Both the position numbers and the translations under genes were made by a program. From the NCBI GenBank assembly GCA_046484975.1, contig JAWOHX010000117.1, forward strand, positions 1 to 28,924: a stretch of DNA of 28,924 nt, read 5' to 3'. This document shows, piece after piece, positions 1 through 9,380 of this stretch. Each line of letters opens with the position of its first letter. Position 1 is the stretch's first letter. The notes under the pieces were generated by a model. The model was not told the DNA's origin. It ran no database searches and saw only the letters and a list, made by a program, of their open reading frames with translations. This stretch comes from JAWOHX01 sp046484975. GTDB taxonomy: Bacteria; Bacillota; Clostridia; DUPQ01.

Positions 1-2418
1 GTCATCCTTGGCGTGGTGGTGGTCAATGCCTTCATCGGCTTCATCCAGGAGGGCAAGGCGGAAAAGGCCCTGGAGGGCATCCGCAGGATGATGTCCCTGA
101 CCGCCATGGTCATCCGTGACGGGAGGAGGGTGGAACTGGATACCCTGGAATTGGTCCCCGGGGATGTGGTTCTTCTCAAACCCGGCGACAAAATACCCGC
201 GGACATGCGGATTATGCAGGCAGACCACCTGGAAGTGGATGAATCCCTCCTGACGGGGGAATCCTCCACCGTCACAAAGTCCGCCGATGCCGTCGGGAAA
301 GACGCTATGCTGGGGGACCGGCTGTGCATGGCCTATTCCGGCACCACCGTCATGAGGGGTACGGGCCGGGGCATGGTGACGGAGACCGGTGAAAAAACGG
401 AGCTTGGGAAAATCAACACCATGATTTCACAGGCCACGGATATCACCACCCCCCTGTTGAAACAGATCAACAGGTTCGCCGTGATCCTGTCCATGGTCAT
501 CCTGGGGGTCAGTGTCCTGTTTTTCTTTTTCGGGTATTTCGTGAGGGATTACGCATTGAATGACCTGTTCCTCATCGTCATTGGCCTTGCGGTGGCCGCC
601 ATCCCCGAAGGGTTGCCTGCCATCATCACCATCACCCTGGCCATCGGTGTGCAACGGATGGCAAAAAGGAACGCCATCATCCGGAAGCTGCCTTCCGTGG
701 AAGTTTTAGGTTCCGTGTCCATCATCTGTTCGGACAAGACCGGAACACTGACCCGGAATGAGATGACGGTGAGGTCCGTGGCGACCTCTTCCTCATACTA
801 CCGGGTGGAAGGCGAAGGATACCTGCCCGAGGGCCGCATCCTGAAGGAGGACATGCAGGCCTTGCCTGAAGAAGACCGGGGCCTGGAAAGGCTGCTCCAA
901 AGCATGCGTCTTTGCAACAATGCGGAGATCGGAAAGGACGAAGACGGGCAGTGGGAAGTCCGGGGCGCCCCGACAGAGGGCGCCATGCTGGTTCTTTCCT
1001 TCAAGGCCGGGATGGAGCATCTGGAAAACAACCGAATCTCAGTCATCCCCTTCAACTCGGACCATAAGTACATGGCCACCTTGAACCAGGTGGACGGTGA
1101 GACCATCCTGTTCCTCAACGGCGCCCCGGATGTGATCCTGGAATTGTGCCGTTCCCAGTGGTCGGAGGATTTAGGACAACCCCTGGACAAGGGGTACTGG
1201 GAAAAGCAGATGGAAAAAACCGCAGCCCTGGGGCACCGGATGATTGGTGCGGCCTGCAAGGTCATTGACGGGGAAAAAGACAGGATCACGGTAGAGGATG
1301 TCAGGGAGGGCATGGTGTTCCTGGGGATCGTCGGCATCATCGATCCCCCGAGGAAGGAAGCCATCGAAGCCATCAAGGAATGCAAGGGTGCCGGCATCAC
1401 CGTCAAGATGATCACCGGGGACCATGCAGCCACGGCTTCCGCAATCGGAAGGGACATGGGCATCACGGACAACGATACCGTCGTGACTGGCATGGATCTC
1501 GAGCAGGCCTCCGATGAGGAACTTCAGGACATCGTCTGCAGCAGCCACATCTTCGCCCGCACATCCCCGGAACACAAACTGAGGCTGGTCAAAGCCCTGC
1601 AGGCCCGGGGCCTGGTCTGCGCCATGACCGGTGACGGTGTCAACGACGCGCCTGCACTGAAACAGGCTAATGTGGGGATCGCAATGGGCATCAAGGGCAC
1701 CGAGGTCACCAAGGACTCCTCCGACATGGTTCTGGTGGACGACAATTTCGCAAGCATCGTCAACGCCGTGGAGGAAGGACGCACCATATTCGACAACATC
1801 CGAAAAACCCTCCTGTTCATATTGCCCACCAACATCGCCGAGGCCATGGTCCTCATCCTGGGCATCATCCTGGGATTGTCCATCCCCATCACGCCCGTGC
1901 AGATTCTGTGGGTCAACATGGTCACAGCGATCACACTGGCCATCGCACTTTCCTTTGAACCAATGGAAGGCAAAACCATGCTCCAACCTCCCAGGGACCC
2001 GAAAAAATCCATCATAGAAGCATATTTCCTGTGGAGGATCCTGTTTGTCTCCCTGCTCATCGGCGGCATGACCTTCCTCTTGTACAACCGGCTCATCAAC
2101 CAGGATATCGACGTGGAAAAAGCCCGGACCCTGGCGGTGAACACCCTTGTGGCCGGGCAGCTCTTCTATCTGTTCAACTGCAGGAAACTGTATGAACCCG
2201 CCCTCGGGAAGGGTTTCTTCAACAACCGGGTGGCTTTCGCAGCCATGGGCATCCTCATCGCCCTCCAGATGGTTTTCACCTATGCGCCTTTCATGAACAC
2301 CCTGTTCGGGACCCACCCCATGGGTGCCGGTGACTGGCTCTACCCGATTGGTGCGGGGTTGGTCGTTTTCCTGATGGTTGAAGGGGAAAAATTCATATAC
2401 CGGAAATTTTTCGCATAG
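1..2418 (+). CDS. P2-type cation-transporting ATPase, 5' end cut by window edge
   Basis: This is an ATP-driven cation pump of the plasma membrane, open from base 1, so the cytoplasmic N-terminus and the first membrane segments are missing. Visible in order are the actuator-domain TGES motif (about nt 253-264), the M4 motif PEGLP, the phosphorylation motif SDKTGTLT with its Asp at nt 733-735, the hinge GDGVNDAP (about nt 1630-1655), and C-terminal membrane segments M5-M10. M4 keeps the Glu of the SERCA cation site and M5 has TNIAE, but M6 reads WVNMVTAITL where SERCA has WVNLVTDGLP, so the site Asp is Ala (nt 1927-1929). That pattern recalls the less-studied CtpF-like bacterial P2 pumps more than canonical Ca2+ pumps. 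The ion (Ca2+, Na+ or other) cannot be assigned. The last 26 nt overlap the convergent addA. Confidence 0.93.
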   Translation, partial: VILGVVVVNAFIGFIQEGKAEKALEGIRRMMSLTAMVIRDGRRVELDTLELVPGDVVLLKPGDKIPADMRIMQADHLEVDESLLTGESSTVTKSADAVGKDAMLGDRLCMAYSGTTVMRGTGRGMVTETGEKTELGKINTMISQATDITTPLLKQINRFAVILSMVILGVSVLFFFFGYFVRDYALNDLFLIVIGLAVAAIPEGLPAIITITLAIGVQRMAKRNAIIRKLPSVEVLGSVSIICSDKTGTLTRNEMTVRSVATSSSYYRVEGEGYLPEGRILKEDMQALPEEDRGLERLLQSMRLCNNAEIGKDEDGQWEVRGAPTEGAMLVLSFKAGMEHLENNRISVIPFNSDHKYMATLNQVDGETILFLNGAPDVILELCRSQWSEDLGQPLDKGYWEKQMEKTAALGHRMIGAACKVIDGEKDRITVEDVREGMVFLGIVGIIDPPRKEAIEAIKECKGAGITVKMITGDHAATASAIGRDMGITDNDTVVTGMDLEQASDEELQDIVCSSHIFARTSPEHKLRLVKALQARGLVCAMTGDGVNDAPALKQANVGIAMGIKGTEVTKDSSDMVLVDDNFASIVNAVEEGRTIFDNIRKTLLFILPTNIAEAMVLILGIILGLSIPITPVQILWVNMVTAITLAIALSFEPMEGKTMLQPPRDPKKSIIEAYFLWRILFVSLLIGGMTFLLYNRLINQDIDVEKARTLAVNTLVAGQLFYLFNCRKLYEPALGKGFFNNRVAFAAMGILIALQMVFTYAPFMNTLFGTHPMGAGDWLYPIGAGLVVFLMVEGEKFIYRKFFA

Positions 2419-5400
2419 ACCTTGTATGGGTGAAATAGATGAAGGCTTCCTTGACGGGGATACCGAGCAACGTCCTAACGGCCTCCGCATACATCCCGAC
2501 CTGGAAGCGGTAGTTCTCCGCCCTGGCGGCTTCCTGCCCCGGCGCAATGGCGTCGGTCTTGTAATCCACGAGGACGGCGCCGTCCTCTTCCAGGAACATG
2601 CAGTCGATGACCCCCTGTACACTGGTCATGTGTCCTGGGGGGACTTTTCCCTTCAGCTCGGGATAAACAAATGCTGTCTCCATGGGCAGAATGAAGGGCT
2701 TTTCCTTGTAGCTCTTTTCCGCCCGCAACAGGCGCAGACCGACGTCCGAATGGAAAAACGCAAGGATGCCCGGTGCAAAATAAGTTTCCAGCCCGGCCTT
2801 TCTGCACAGTTCCTCGATGTATGCCAGGTCCGTTGCCTTGCCGTATTCCACTGAGGCCAGGATCTTATGGATCAGTGTCCCCCGGGCCAGGGGATCCGTC
2901 GTCCCCTCTTCCGTCATGAACCTGGGCTTTTCCGACATCTCTGCCTCTTCAAAATCCTGGGAGAAATCCTCCATGTGCTTTTCCTTGAGTTTTTTCATTT
3001 CGGTGACGGAGACCCTTCTCTTCATCATGGTCTCCTCCCGGTATGGATACTCCCATTCGAACCGGCGGCAGAGGGTGCTGGCATCCATCACCCCGGCTGT
3101 TTCCCTGTCAATCAGGGCCTCATCCCTATACTCGTCGAATACCTTCTCGATGTCCGCAGTATGCACGGTCCTCACAAAGAAGGAAACATCAAAATGGACT
3201 GCCTCACGGTGTTTTGTCAGACCCGCCAAGTCGAGGACGGCATGTCCGTCCCGGTGGCTTGCCACCCGGGGCATGATCCAGTCCAGGTAATCCGATGCCT
3301 CCGTTCCTTCTTTGGCAACCGACCAGGCCATGCATTTCTTGTCCAGGTTCTTTTTGACCCCCGTGAGGACAAGCTTTTTCCTCGCCCGGGTCATGGCGAC
3401 ATAGAGAATCCGCATCTCTTCCGCCTTGATCTCCCTGTTGGCCCTGATCACCACCGCTTTTTTCGCGCAGGTGTCCATGGCAACGCCTTCTTCAGCGTCG
3501 ATGTACTCGGGTCCGTAGCCCATGTCCCTGTGAAGCACCAGCCTGGTCCGGGTGTCCTGCATGTTGAATCTTTTCCCGCACCCGCACAGGAATACCACAT
3601 CGAATTCCAGTCCTTTGCTTTTGTGGACGCTCATGATCCGCACAGCATCCTGTTTTTCCCCTGGCACCGCGGCTTCCGAAAGATCCGCATTCTTCTCCCG
3701 GTAATTCTCCATGAACCGGATGAAGGGGAACAATCCGTTTTGGCCGCTGCGCTCGAATTCCACGGCAATCTCAAAGAACAGCCTTATGTTTGCTTGCTTG
3801 GCCAGGGTCAGCCTCCTGTTTTGCCCGGAATAGTAGAAACCGGTGCCCGTGACGATCTCCCATAGCAGCCTGCTGACGGAACCGTTCTCCGACAGGGTCC
3901 GGTAACGATTAAGGTCCCCTGTGAACCCCCCTATTTTCCCCTTCAAGCCGTCCTCCCCGGGATAATCCAACAGGGCCTGGTAGAAGTCCATTTGACGGCC
4001 AGACGACCGGATGGCGGCCAGTTCCGGATCGGTGAACCGGTACATGGGGGAGCGCATCACGGTCAGAAGGGGGATGTCCTGCCTGGGATTGTCCAGGACC
4101 TGAAGCATGGCCAGCACCACCATGGTCTCGTACTGCTCGAAGAACAGTCCCTGTTCCTCCGTGACAAAGGGGATGCCCATCTTCTTGAACTGGGAGGAAA
4201 AGACCTTGGACCATCCCTTCATGGTCCGCAGGAGCAGGACAATGTCCCCGTATCCCACGGCCCCCTTGCTCTCCCTGACAATCTCCCTGATCCGCGAGCC
4301 CGCCACCGCCGCTTCCTTCTGCCTGTCCCTGGTCTTGGCGAATTCGTTGTCCTCCTCCCCGGCATCCCCGGAGATCAGCAGGATCTCCGGCTTCCAGTCC
4401 AGGTCATCGTCTGGTGGGAATTCCCTTCCCGGCCTCAGGTATTCCTTTTCCGTGTATTCCACATTCCCGGTGGACGCACCCATGATCCCGGAGAACAAAA
4501 AATTGCAAAACTGCAGGATCTCATTCCTGCTCCTGAAATTCTCATACAGGGGGATCTTCATTTCCCCGCCTTCCCCGCTTTCCGGATATTTTTCATATTT
4601 CTCCTGGAAAAGCCTGGGAGTGGCGTTCCGGAAGGCATAGATGCTCTGCTTCACATCCCCCACCAGAAAGACATTGTCCTTTCGGGAGACAAATGCAAGG
4701 ATTTCCTCCTGGACCAGGTTGGAATCCTGGTATTCATCCACGAAGACATGCAGGAATTTTTCCTTGTACATCAGGGCCGCCCCCGCCTTCAGGGCCTTCA
4801 GGCAGAGGTGCTCCAGGTCATTGAAGTCCAGGAGGGACCATTTCATCTTCTTTTCGGAATAGGCGGCGTCCAGTTCCAGCACCAGTTTCCCAAGCAGGTC
4901 CATCAGCGGATGCATGTCCCTGATCTGTCCCATGCTCTCTCCGGAAGGGATGAGGAACATTTCCGTCAGGCCCTTGAAGGCATCCTTCATGCTTTTGCGG
5001 ATGGCCTGGATGGTGTTTTTGATGATTTCATCGGAGTCCTTCGGTATCCTTCCCAGCCTCTCATACGACGCGCTGCAAAAGAATTCCCGTATCTCGTCCC
5101 ATGGGGCTGTTTTCACCAGCCCATGGGCATTCCTGTACATTTCCAGGTCACAGCGAAGAGATTGCCCATAGCCGTCAAAATCATTCAGTCCTGAGATGTA
5201 ATCCAGGACATCCCCTGTCCTGCCAAGCAGGTCCTCCAGCAAGCCAACGGAATGTTCAAGAAGTTCCCTTCCCCAGCGGGTCGTTCCGAAATCCCCTTTC
5301 CCGACGTCAAAGAATCCTGCTTTCTCTTCGAGCCAGGCCTTCGGGTCCGGGGTGCTTTTTACATAATGGTAGAGGGATTGGATGAGCTTCACGACATAGC

Positions 5401-5905
5401 CGTCGTCCCGTCCCATCCCGTATGTATTGACAAGTTGTAAGAACAACTCCTCCCCTTCCTCGTACTTGCCCTCCATCATCTCCTCCATGGACTGGTCGAA
5501 CAATGTTTTGGCAAGGGTCTCGTCAGCCACTTTGAAAGCGGGATCAATGTCCAGCAGGTGGTAGTTGCTTCGGATGACTTCAGAGCAGAAGGAGTGTATG
5601 GTGGTGATGGTGGATTTATTGATGAGCAGGTGCTGCTTCTTCAGCCTGCTGTCCTCGGGTGATTCCGCTATTTTATCCGACAGTGCCTGCCGGACCCGTT
5701 CTTTCATCTCGTTTGCCGCTGCATTGGTGAAGGTCACCACCAGAAGCCTGTCAATGTCCACGGGTTTTGTCCCATGGGTGATCATGCGGATGATTCTCTC
5801 CACTACGACAGCGGTCTTGCCCGAACCCGCCCCGGCGGACACCAGGACATTCTTGTTCCTCACCCGGATCGCTTTTTCCTGGGAGTCTGTCCATTGAATG
5901 CTCAT
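2393..5905 (-). CDS. addA: ATP-dependent helicase/nuclease subunit A (AddA)
   Basis: AddA is the 3'-5' translocating helicase and nuclease subunit of AddAB, the RecBCD counterpart of Bacillota, which resects double-strand breaks for RecA loading. The 1170-residue protein (B. subtilis AddA is about 1230) shows a UvrD-type Walker A AGAGSGKT at residues 24-31, motif II VDEYQDSN at 389-396, a C-terminal helicase motif near VHKSKGLEFD, and a RecB-family nuclease domain ending in LVDYKTD (D1114, K1116) with an upstream GTLIHKIL histidine. The protein stops about 50 residues after the nuclease motif. The start overlaps the addB stop as ATGA, implying translational coupling, with a GGGGAGG element about 12 nt upstream. 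The 3' end overlaps the convergent P-type ATPase gene by 26 nt. Confidence 0.96.
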   Translation of the reverse strand: MSIQWTDSQEKAIRVRNKNVLVSAGAGSGKTAVVVERIIRMITHGTKPVDIDRLLVVTFTNAAANEMKERVRQALSDKIAESPEDSRLKKQHLLINKSTITTIHSFCSEVIRSNYHLLDIDPAFKVADETLAKTLFDQSMEEMMEGKYEEGEELFLQLVNTYGMGRDDGYVVKLIQSLYHYVKSTPDPKAWLEEKAGFFDVGKGDFGTTRWGRELLEHSVGLLEDLLGRTGDVLDYISGLNDFDGYGQSLRCDLEMYRNAHGLVKTAPWDEIREFFCSASYERLGRIPKDSDEIIKNTIQAIRKSMKDAFKGLTEMFLIPSGESMGQIRDMHPLMDLLGKLVLELDAAYSEKKMKWSLLDFNDLEHLCLKALKAGAALMYKEKFLHVFVDEYQDSNLVQEEILAFVSRKDNVFLVGDVKQSIYAFRNATPRLFQEKYEKYPESGEGGEMKIPLYENFRSRNEILQFCNFLFSGIMGASTGNVEYTEKEYLRPGREFPPDDDLDWKPEILLISGDAGEEDNEFAKTRDRQKEAAVAGSRIREIVRESKGAVGYGDIVLLLRTMKGWSKVFSSQFKKMGIPFVTEEQGLFFEQYETMVVLAMLQVLDNPRQDIPLLTVMRSPMYRFTDPELAAIRSSGRQMDFYQALLDYPGEDGLKGKIGGFTGDLNRYRTLSENGSVSRLLWEIVTGTGFYYSGQNRRLTLAKQANIRLFFEIAVEFERSGQNGLFPFIRFMENYREKNADLSEAAVPGEKQDAVRIMSVHKSKGLEFDVVFLCGCGKRFNMQDTRTRLVLHRDMGYGPEYIDAEEGVAMDTCAKKAVVIRANREIKAEEMRILYVAMTRARKKLVLTGVKKNLDKKCMAWSVAKEGTEASDYLDWIMPRVASHRDGHAVLDLAGLTKHREAVHFDVSFFVRTVHTADIEKVFDEYRDEALIDRETAGVMDASTLCRRFEWEYPYREETMMKRRVSVTEMKKLKEKHMEDFSQDFEEAEMSEKPRFMTEEGTTDPLARGTLIHKILASVEYGKATDLAYIEELCRKAGLETYFAPGILAFFHSDVGLRLLRAEKSYKEKPFILPMETAFVYPELKGKVPPGHMTSVQGVIDCMFLEEDGAVLVDYKTDAIAPGQEAARAENYRFQVGMYAEAVRTLLGIPVKEAFIYFTHTRSMRKISGI

Positions 5906-8900
5906 GTATTGCGTGTCCTCCCCGTGTTCCAGGTCAATTCATCGTCTTTCTTCGGATGGATGTACCTGTATTGACATCCTGGTTTTTCCTCGTTAAAACC
6001 GCACACACCTTTGTATGGGCAATGGAGGCAGGCGGGATGGGCGTCAAAACTGGGTTTAGCCCTGTTCACCCCGTTGAATATATCCTCACAGGTGTTTTGG
6101 ATGGTATGTTCCACATGGGCAAAGACCTTTTCCAGCACATCCTGATCCAGAAGCTTTCTTTCCTGGATGATGCCGCCCTTTTCCTCCCTGTCCGTCATGG
6201 ACAGCACCTCAGGGTCGTTCAGGGTGTATCCGGACAAGCGCATCATTTTCAGTCTTTCGTCATCATATTCAAACCGGTTCTTTACAGAGGTGACCCTGAC
6301 CAGGGGCTTGTCCAGCTGGAAATGGTACATGCCGGCGGGTTTTGCCAGGCCTGCCTTCGCCATGGCGTACAGATAGACGGGCAGCTGAAGGTCCAGCCCT
6401 TCCTGCACCCGGTACAGCCGCAAAGGGCTTACCGTGGATTTGTAGTCGATGACCCTGAAATATTCGTTCTCACCTTTTGCGATATCCACCCTGTCCACCC
6501 TGCCTCCCAGGACAATGCTTTTTCCGGATGCAGAGGTGACGGCCAGGAGAGGAAGCTTCTCTTCAAACAGTGCCGGCTGGAACGCCCCGCCCCTGATCTG
6601 CTCCACAGTGGCATAAAAGGCATAGGCCGCCCGTTTCAGGAGCCTTTTTCCCATGTAGGCCAGTCTTTTGTTGCGCTGCAGGGTATGGCTCAGTTGATAT
6701 ATTGCCTCATAAAGCCGGCTGCCTGCGGAGATGCAGTCCTCGTAGGTCACTGCCCCGTAGTCCTTGATTTCCTGTGAGAGCTCCTGCACCAGCTGATGCA
6801 GGATTTCCCCCATGTGGGTGGCTTTCAAGCCGAAAATCTCCCTTTCCATGAGGTCCAGGCCATATTGGGCGTAGTATGAGAAAGGGCACTGGCCATACTT
6901 CTCCAGCTTTGACACGCTGGTATGAAGGGTGTCCCCGTACAACAGTTTCGCCCCGTATGTGCCAAGACCGCTTTCCCGTTCTTCCGACTCCACCGGGGGA
7001 ACATGGAATCCACCGTGTTCCTCGTACCATTTCCCCAGCTGCCGTTCCGCGCATATGGCCTCCAGCCCGGACAAGGGGCTTGTGTAGTAGTAGTGGTCCG
7101 GAAAATCATCCCGGGTCATTTCCTTTGACCCGGGGAACAGGCTTTTCACCCGTTGGACGAAATGCGATGGTTTCCCGGTCTTTTCATCGGAAGCCGAACT
7201 TGCATAGCTGATGAAAAGCTTGTCCGTGGGAATGGACAGGGCATTGGTGACATGGAGCTGGCTTGTCATTGCATGGGCCTTGGAATCCTCGGCCACGCTG
7301 ATGTTGTGCTTCTCCAGGATCCCCCGGTCCTTGTCCGTAAGGATCCCTTCCCCGATGAGGCCTTCCGAGGGGAATGGTTCGCTGGCGCCAAGGATGAACA
7401 GGATTTTTGCATCCATTGCCCTGGTGCGCCCTATGCTGCCCACGGGCACCCGGTCCACGGCCGGCGGGGTCACTCCGATGGAGTATTCCGAGAATGCGAT
7501 GAGGAGCATATCCTTGAACTTCTGTGTGGTTTTTTTGCCGGGGGACACGGTATGGACCTGGTCGAAGACCTTCATCAGGATGTTCCAGCTCTGCTTTTGC
7601 TCCTGGCGGTCGGCCTCGTCCCCGGCCGCCCGCACCCGCTCCAGAAGCTTTTCATAGACGCCGTCAGACAGGAGGAAAGCATGGAAAGCAGTGAAAAAAT
7701 CCCTTGCAGTGACCCCGTTCTTTATTCTCTCGAAAAACGGGATGACGGAGTCGGTGAAGGCCTTGCGAAGCCCGTTGGCTTTTTCCAGCAGGGCTTCTTG
7801 TTCCGGGCTGTCGTCATCCTTGTAGGTCCAGGGGCTGGTCCATGTCCCGATTCCCCGTATCCCCCATTTCAGCACATAGTTCTCCAGATGGAAGACGTCC
7901 TCGGGATCCATCCGGGAATACGGGGACTTCAATACGGCAAACACCGGTTCGTAGGCGAATTGATCGATGCAGACATCCAGGAGGGAGAGGAGATAGGCAA
8001 TCAATGGATGCCTGGTGATGGGTCTTCGCTCGTCCATGAAATATGGGATGTTGTATTTTCTGAACTGGGTTTCCAGATGGTACCGGTACTCCTCATAGGA
8101 GGAAGCAACCACGCAGATGTCCTTGTACCGGAGGTCCTGCTCCCTGACCATCCAGTCAATCCCTGCCGCGCACTGCTTTGCTTCCTCATATATGTCAAAA
8201 GCCTTGAATACCTGGATATCCCCGGATTTTTCACCATAGGTTGCTTTGTGGTAGGTATATACGTTTTCCCTGAGAAACCTGATTTCATCCGAACAGGGGT
8301 CCTTGCCCGGCACATGCTGCACCCGGACCGGACCTTTGCATTTTTCCTTCAGTTCCTCCCCTGTTTTTGCCACCGGATAAAAAACATCCGAGGGATCTAA
8401 GACACCCGGTTTTTCCATGCACAGGGAAAACGTGGTCTGCCTGGCCTTTTCCGCGATCCGGGTGATCACTGCCATCTCCTGGGGGGTGAACCCGTCGAAA
8501 GCGTCGAACCAGACCGAAGCATCGTCGAAGAACCTTGTCCCGCCGATGATTTCCGCCAGGACAAACAGGTCGTCATCGGCGTCGCAGAATCCCTGTTCCC
8601 CGATCTTTTCATTGTATGCGGAAAAGATGCCGGATATCTCCGCCATCTTCCGGGAAAAGAGTGGGTCCGATGATGCGGCGGAGATTTCCGCCAGGGCTTT
8701 TGGTTTCACGCCATACCGTTTGAATTCCCGGATGAGCTTTGAGACCTCGGAGGAAAATCCCGGGAAAGCCTTTGATTTCTTAAAGACCACCAGCTCGTCC
8801 ATTCCGCTGATGAGCTCATGGATCATCATGCTTTTTCCTGCATTGTCCACCGGATTGTCCCGAAGGGTCAGTGTCTGGTTGAAAATCATGTGGGTCAGGC

Positions 8901-9105
8901 GTTTGAACGTCAGAACCTGGGTATGGAACAGGCCTTTTTCCGTGGACTCCGCAATCAGCTTGTCTTCATAGAGGGCGGAGAACTGCTCGGGGACCATCAT
9001 GATGACGAATCCCCCGGGGTTTTCCGAGAGGCATGCATTCATCTCATGGATGCAGGCCCTTGTGTTTTCCCTTCTGGATGTGCCGTACAATATCCGTATG
9101 TCCAT
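5902..9105 (-). CDS. addB: ATP-dependent nuclease subunit B (AddB), Walker A degenerate
   Basis: AddB is the second subunit of the AddAB nuclease, with an inactivated helicase fold and a C-terminal nuclease domain held by a 4Fe-4S cluster. The 1067-residue protein has the nuclease motif GGRVDRVD followed by VIDYKS (D887, K889). The four cluster cysteines match the family pattern: C740 in YGQCPF, then C1026, C1029 and C1035 in CLHCPYKGVC. The N-terminal position that carries a Walker A in many AddB proteins (GRxGSGKT-like) reads GTSRRENT, so the Gly and Lys are lost. The start at 9105 matches the normal AddB N-terminus (MDIRILYG, then VPEQFS). No ribosome binding site precedes it, and a TGATATAAT promoter element ends 6 nt before the ATG, so the transcript may be leaderless. 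addA follows with a 4-nt overlap. Confidence 0.95.
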   Translation of the reverse strand: MDIRILYGTSRRENTRACIHEMNACLSENPGGFVIMMVPEQFSALYEDKLIAESTEKGLFHTQVLTFKRLTHMIFNQTLTLRDNPVDNAGKSMMIHELISGMDELVVFKKSKAFPGFSSEVSKLIREFKRYGVKPKALAEISAASSDPLFSRKMAEISGIFSAYNEKIGEQGFCDADDDLFVLAEIIGGTRFFDDASVWFDAFDGFTPQEMAVITRIAEKARQTTFSLCMEKPGVLDPSDVFYPVAKTGEELKEKCKGPVRVQHVPGKDPCSDEIRFLRENVYTYHKATYGEKSGDIQVFKAFDIYEEAKQCAAGIDWMVREQDLRYKDICVVASSYEEYRYHLETQFRKYNIPYFMDERRPITRHPLIAYLLSLLDVCIDQFAYEPVFAVLKSPYSRMDPEDVFHLENYVLKWGIRGIGTWTSPWTYKDDDSPEQEALLEKANGLRKAFTDSVIPFFERIKNGVTARDFFTAFHAFLLSDGVYEKLLERVRAAGDEADRQEQKQSWNILMKVFDQVHTVSPGKKTTQKFKDMLLIAFSEYSIGVTPPAVDRVPVGSIGRTRAMDAKILFILGASEPFPSEGLIGEGILTDKDRGILEKHNISVAEDSKAHAMTSQLHVTNALSIPTDKLFISYASSASDEKTGKPSHFVQRVKSLFPGSKEMTRDDFPDHYYYTSPLSGLEAICAERQLGKWYEEHGGFHVPPVESEERESGLGTYGAKLLYGDTLHTSVSKLEKYGQCPFSYYAQYGLDLMEREIFGLKATHMGEILHQLVQELSQEIKDYGAVTYEDCISAGSRLYEAIYQLSHTLQRNKRLAYMGKRLLKRAAYAFYATVEQIRGGAFQPALFEEKLPLLAVTSASGKSIVLGGRVDRVDIAKGENEYFRVIDYKSTVSPLRLYRVQEGLDLQLPVYLYAMAKAGLAKPAGMYHFQLDKPLVRVTSVKNRFEYDDERLKMMRLSGYTLNDPEVLSMTDREEKGGIIQERKLLDQDVLEKVFAHVEHTIQNTCEDIFNGVNRAKPSFDAHPACLHCPYKGVCGFNEEKPGCQYRYIHPKKDDELTWNTGRTRNT

Positions 9106-9111
9106 ACGGAC

Positions 9112-9120
9112 ATTATATCA
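9112..9120 (-). promoter_or_regulatory. Extended -10 promoter element for addB
   Basis: On the minus strand the sequence reads TGATATAAT, a perfect TATAAT with a TGn extension, followed by GTCCGT and the addB ATG. No good -35 lies 16-18 nt upstream. A start site about 7 nt downstream of the -10 would fall on or next to the A of the ATG. This would let addBA be transcribed independently of the upstream arsenic operon, which ends at 9131. Confidence 0.6.
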
Positions 9121-9130
9121 TGTTTCGCCG

Positions 9131-9367
9131 TTATTCCGCCTGTAGAATCTCCTTGATCTCCTTTTCCCCCGGCACCCTTCCGGTGGTCCTGGTTTTCCCG
9201 TTGACAATGAGTCCCGGCGTCTGCATGATGCCCGTCGCCATGATGTCCCTGATGTCCGTGACATAAATGACCGTCGCCTGGATCCCCAGTTCCCCCACCG
9301 CTTTTTTTACATTCTCCAGGAGGTTCTTGCAGTTTCTGCAGCCTGAGCCCACCACTTTGATTTCCAT
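9131..9367 (-). CDS. Small thioredoxin-fold redox protein (CRNC motif)
   Basis: This is a 78-residue cytosolic protein of the small thioredoxin-like family often labelled 'redox-active disulfide protein 2'. The N-terminus MEIKVVGSGCRNCKNL carries the CxxC active site at residues 10-13, and GIMQTPGLIVNGK has the cis-Pro loop expected of the fold. The start at 9367 is chosen over longer in-frame starts because AAAGGAGG lies just upstream and family members begin here. It is the last gene of the arsenic operon, 13 nt after ccdA. Small proteins of this family are commonly found beside ArsR-regulated permeases. A role passing electrons to or from the CcdA-type membrane protein, or to ArsC, is inference. 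Confidence 0.85.
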   Translation of the reverse strand: MEIKVVGSGCRNCKNLLENVKKAVGELGIQATVIYVTDIRDIMATGIMQTPGLIVNGKTRTTGRVPGEKEIKEILQAE

Positions 9368-9380
9368 GTCCGTTCCTCCT

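Noticed and set aside
1171..2622. A 483-codon minus-strand open frame opposite the P-type ATPase
   Set aside because: It is rich in His, Gly, Asp and Pro with no recognisable domain, as expected for the complement of a GC-rich gene; the plus-strand ATPase motifs are unambiguous.
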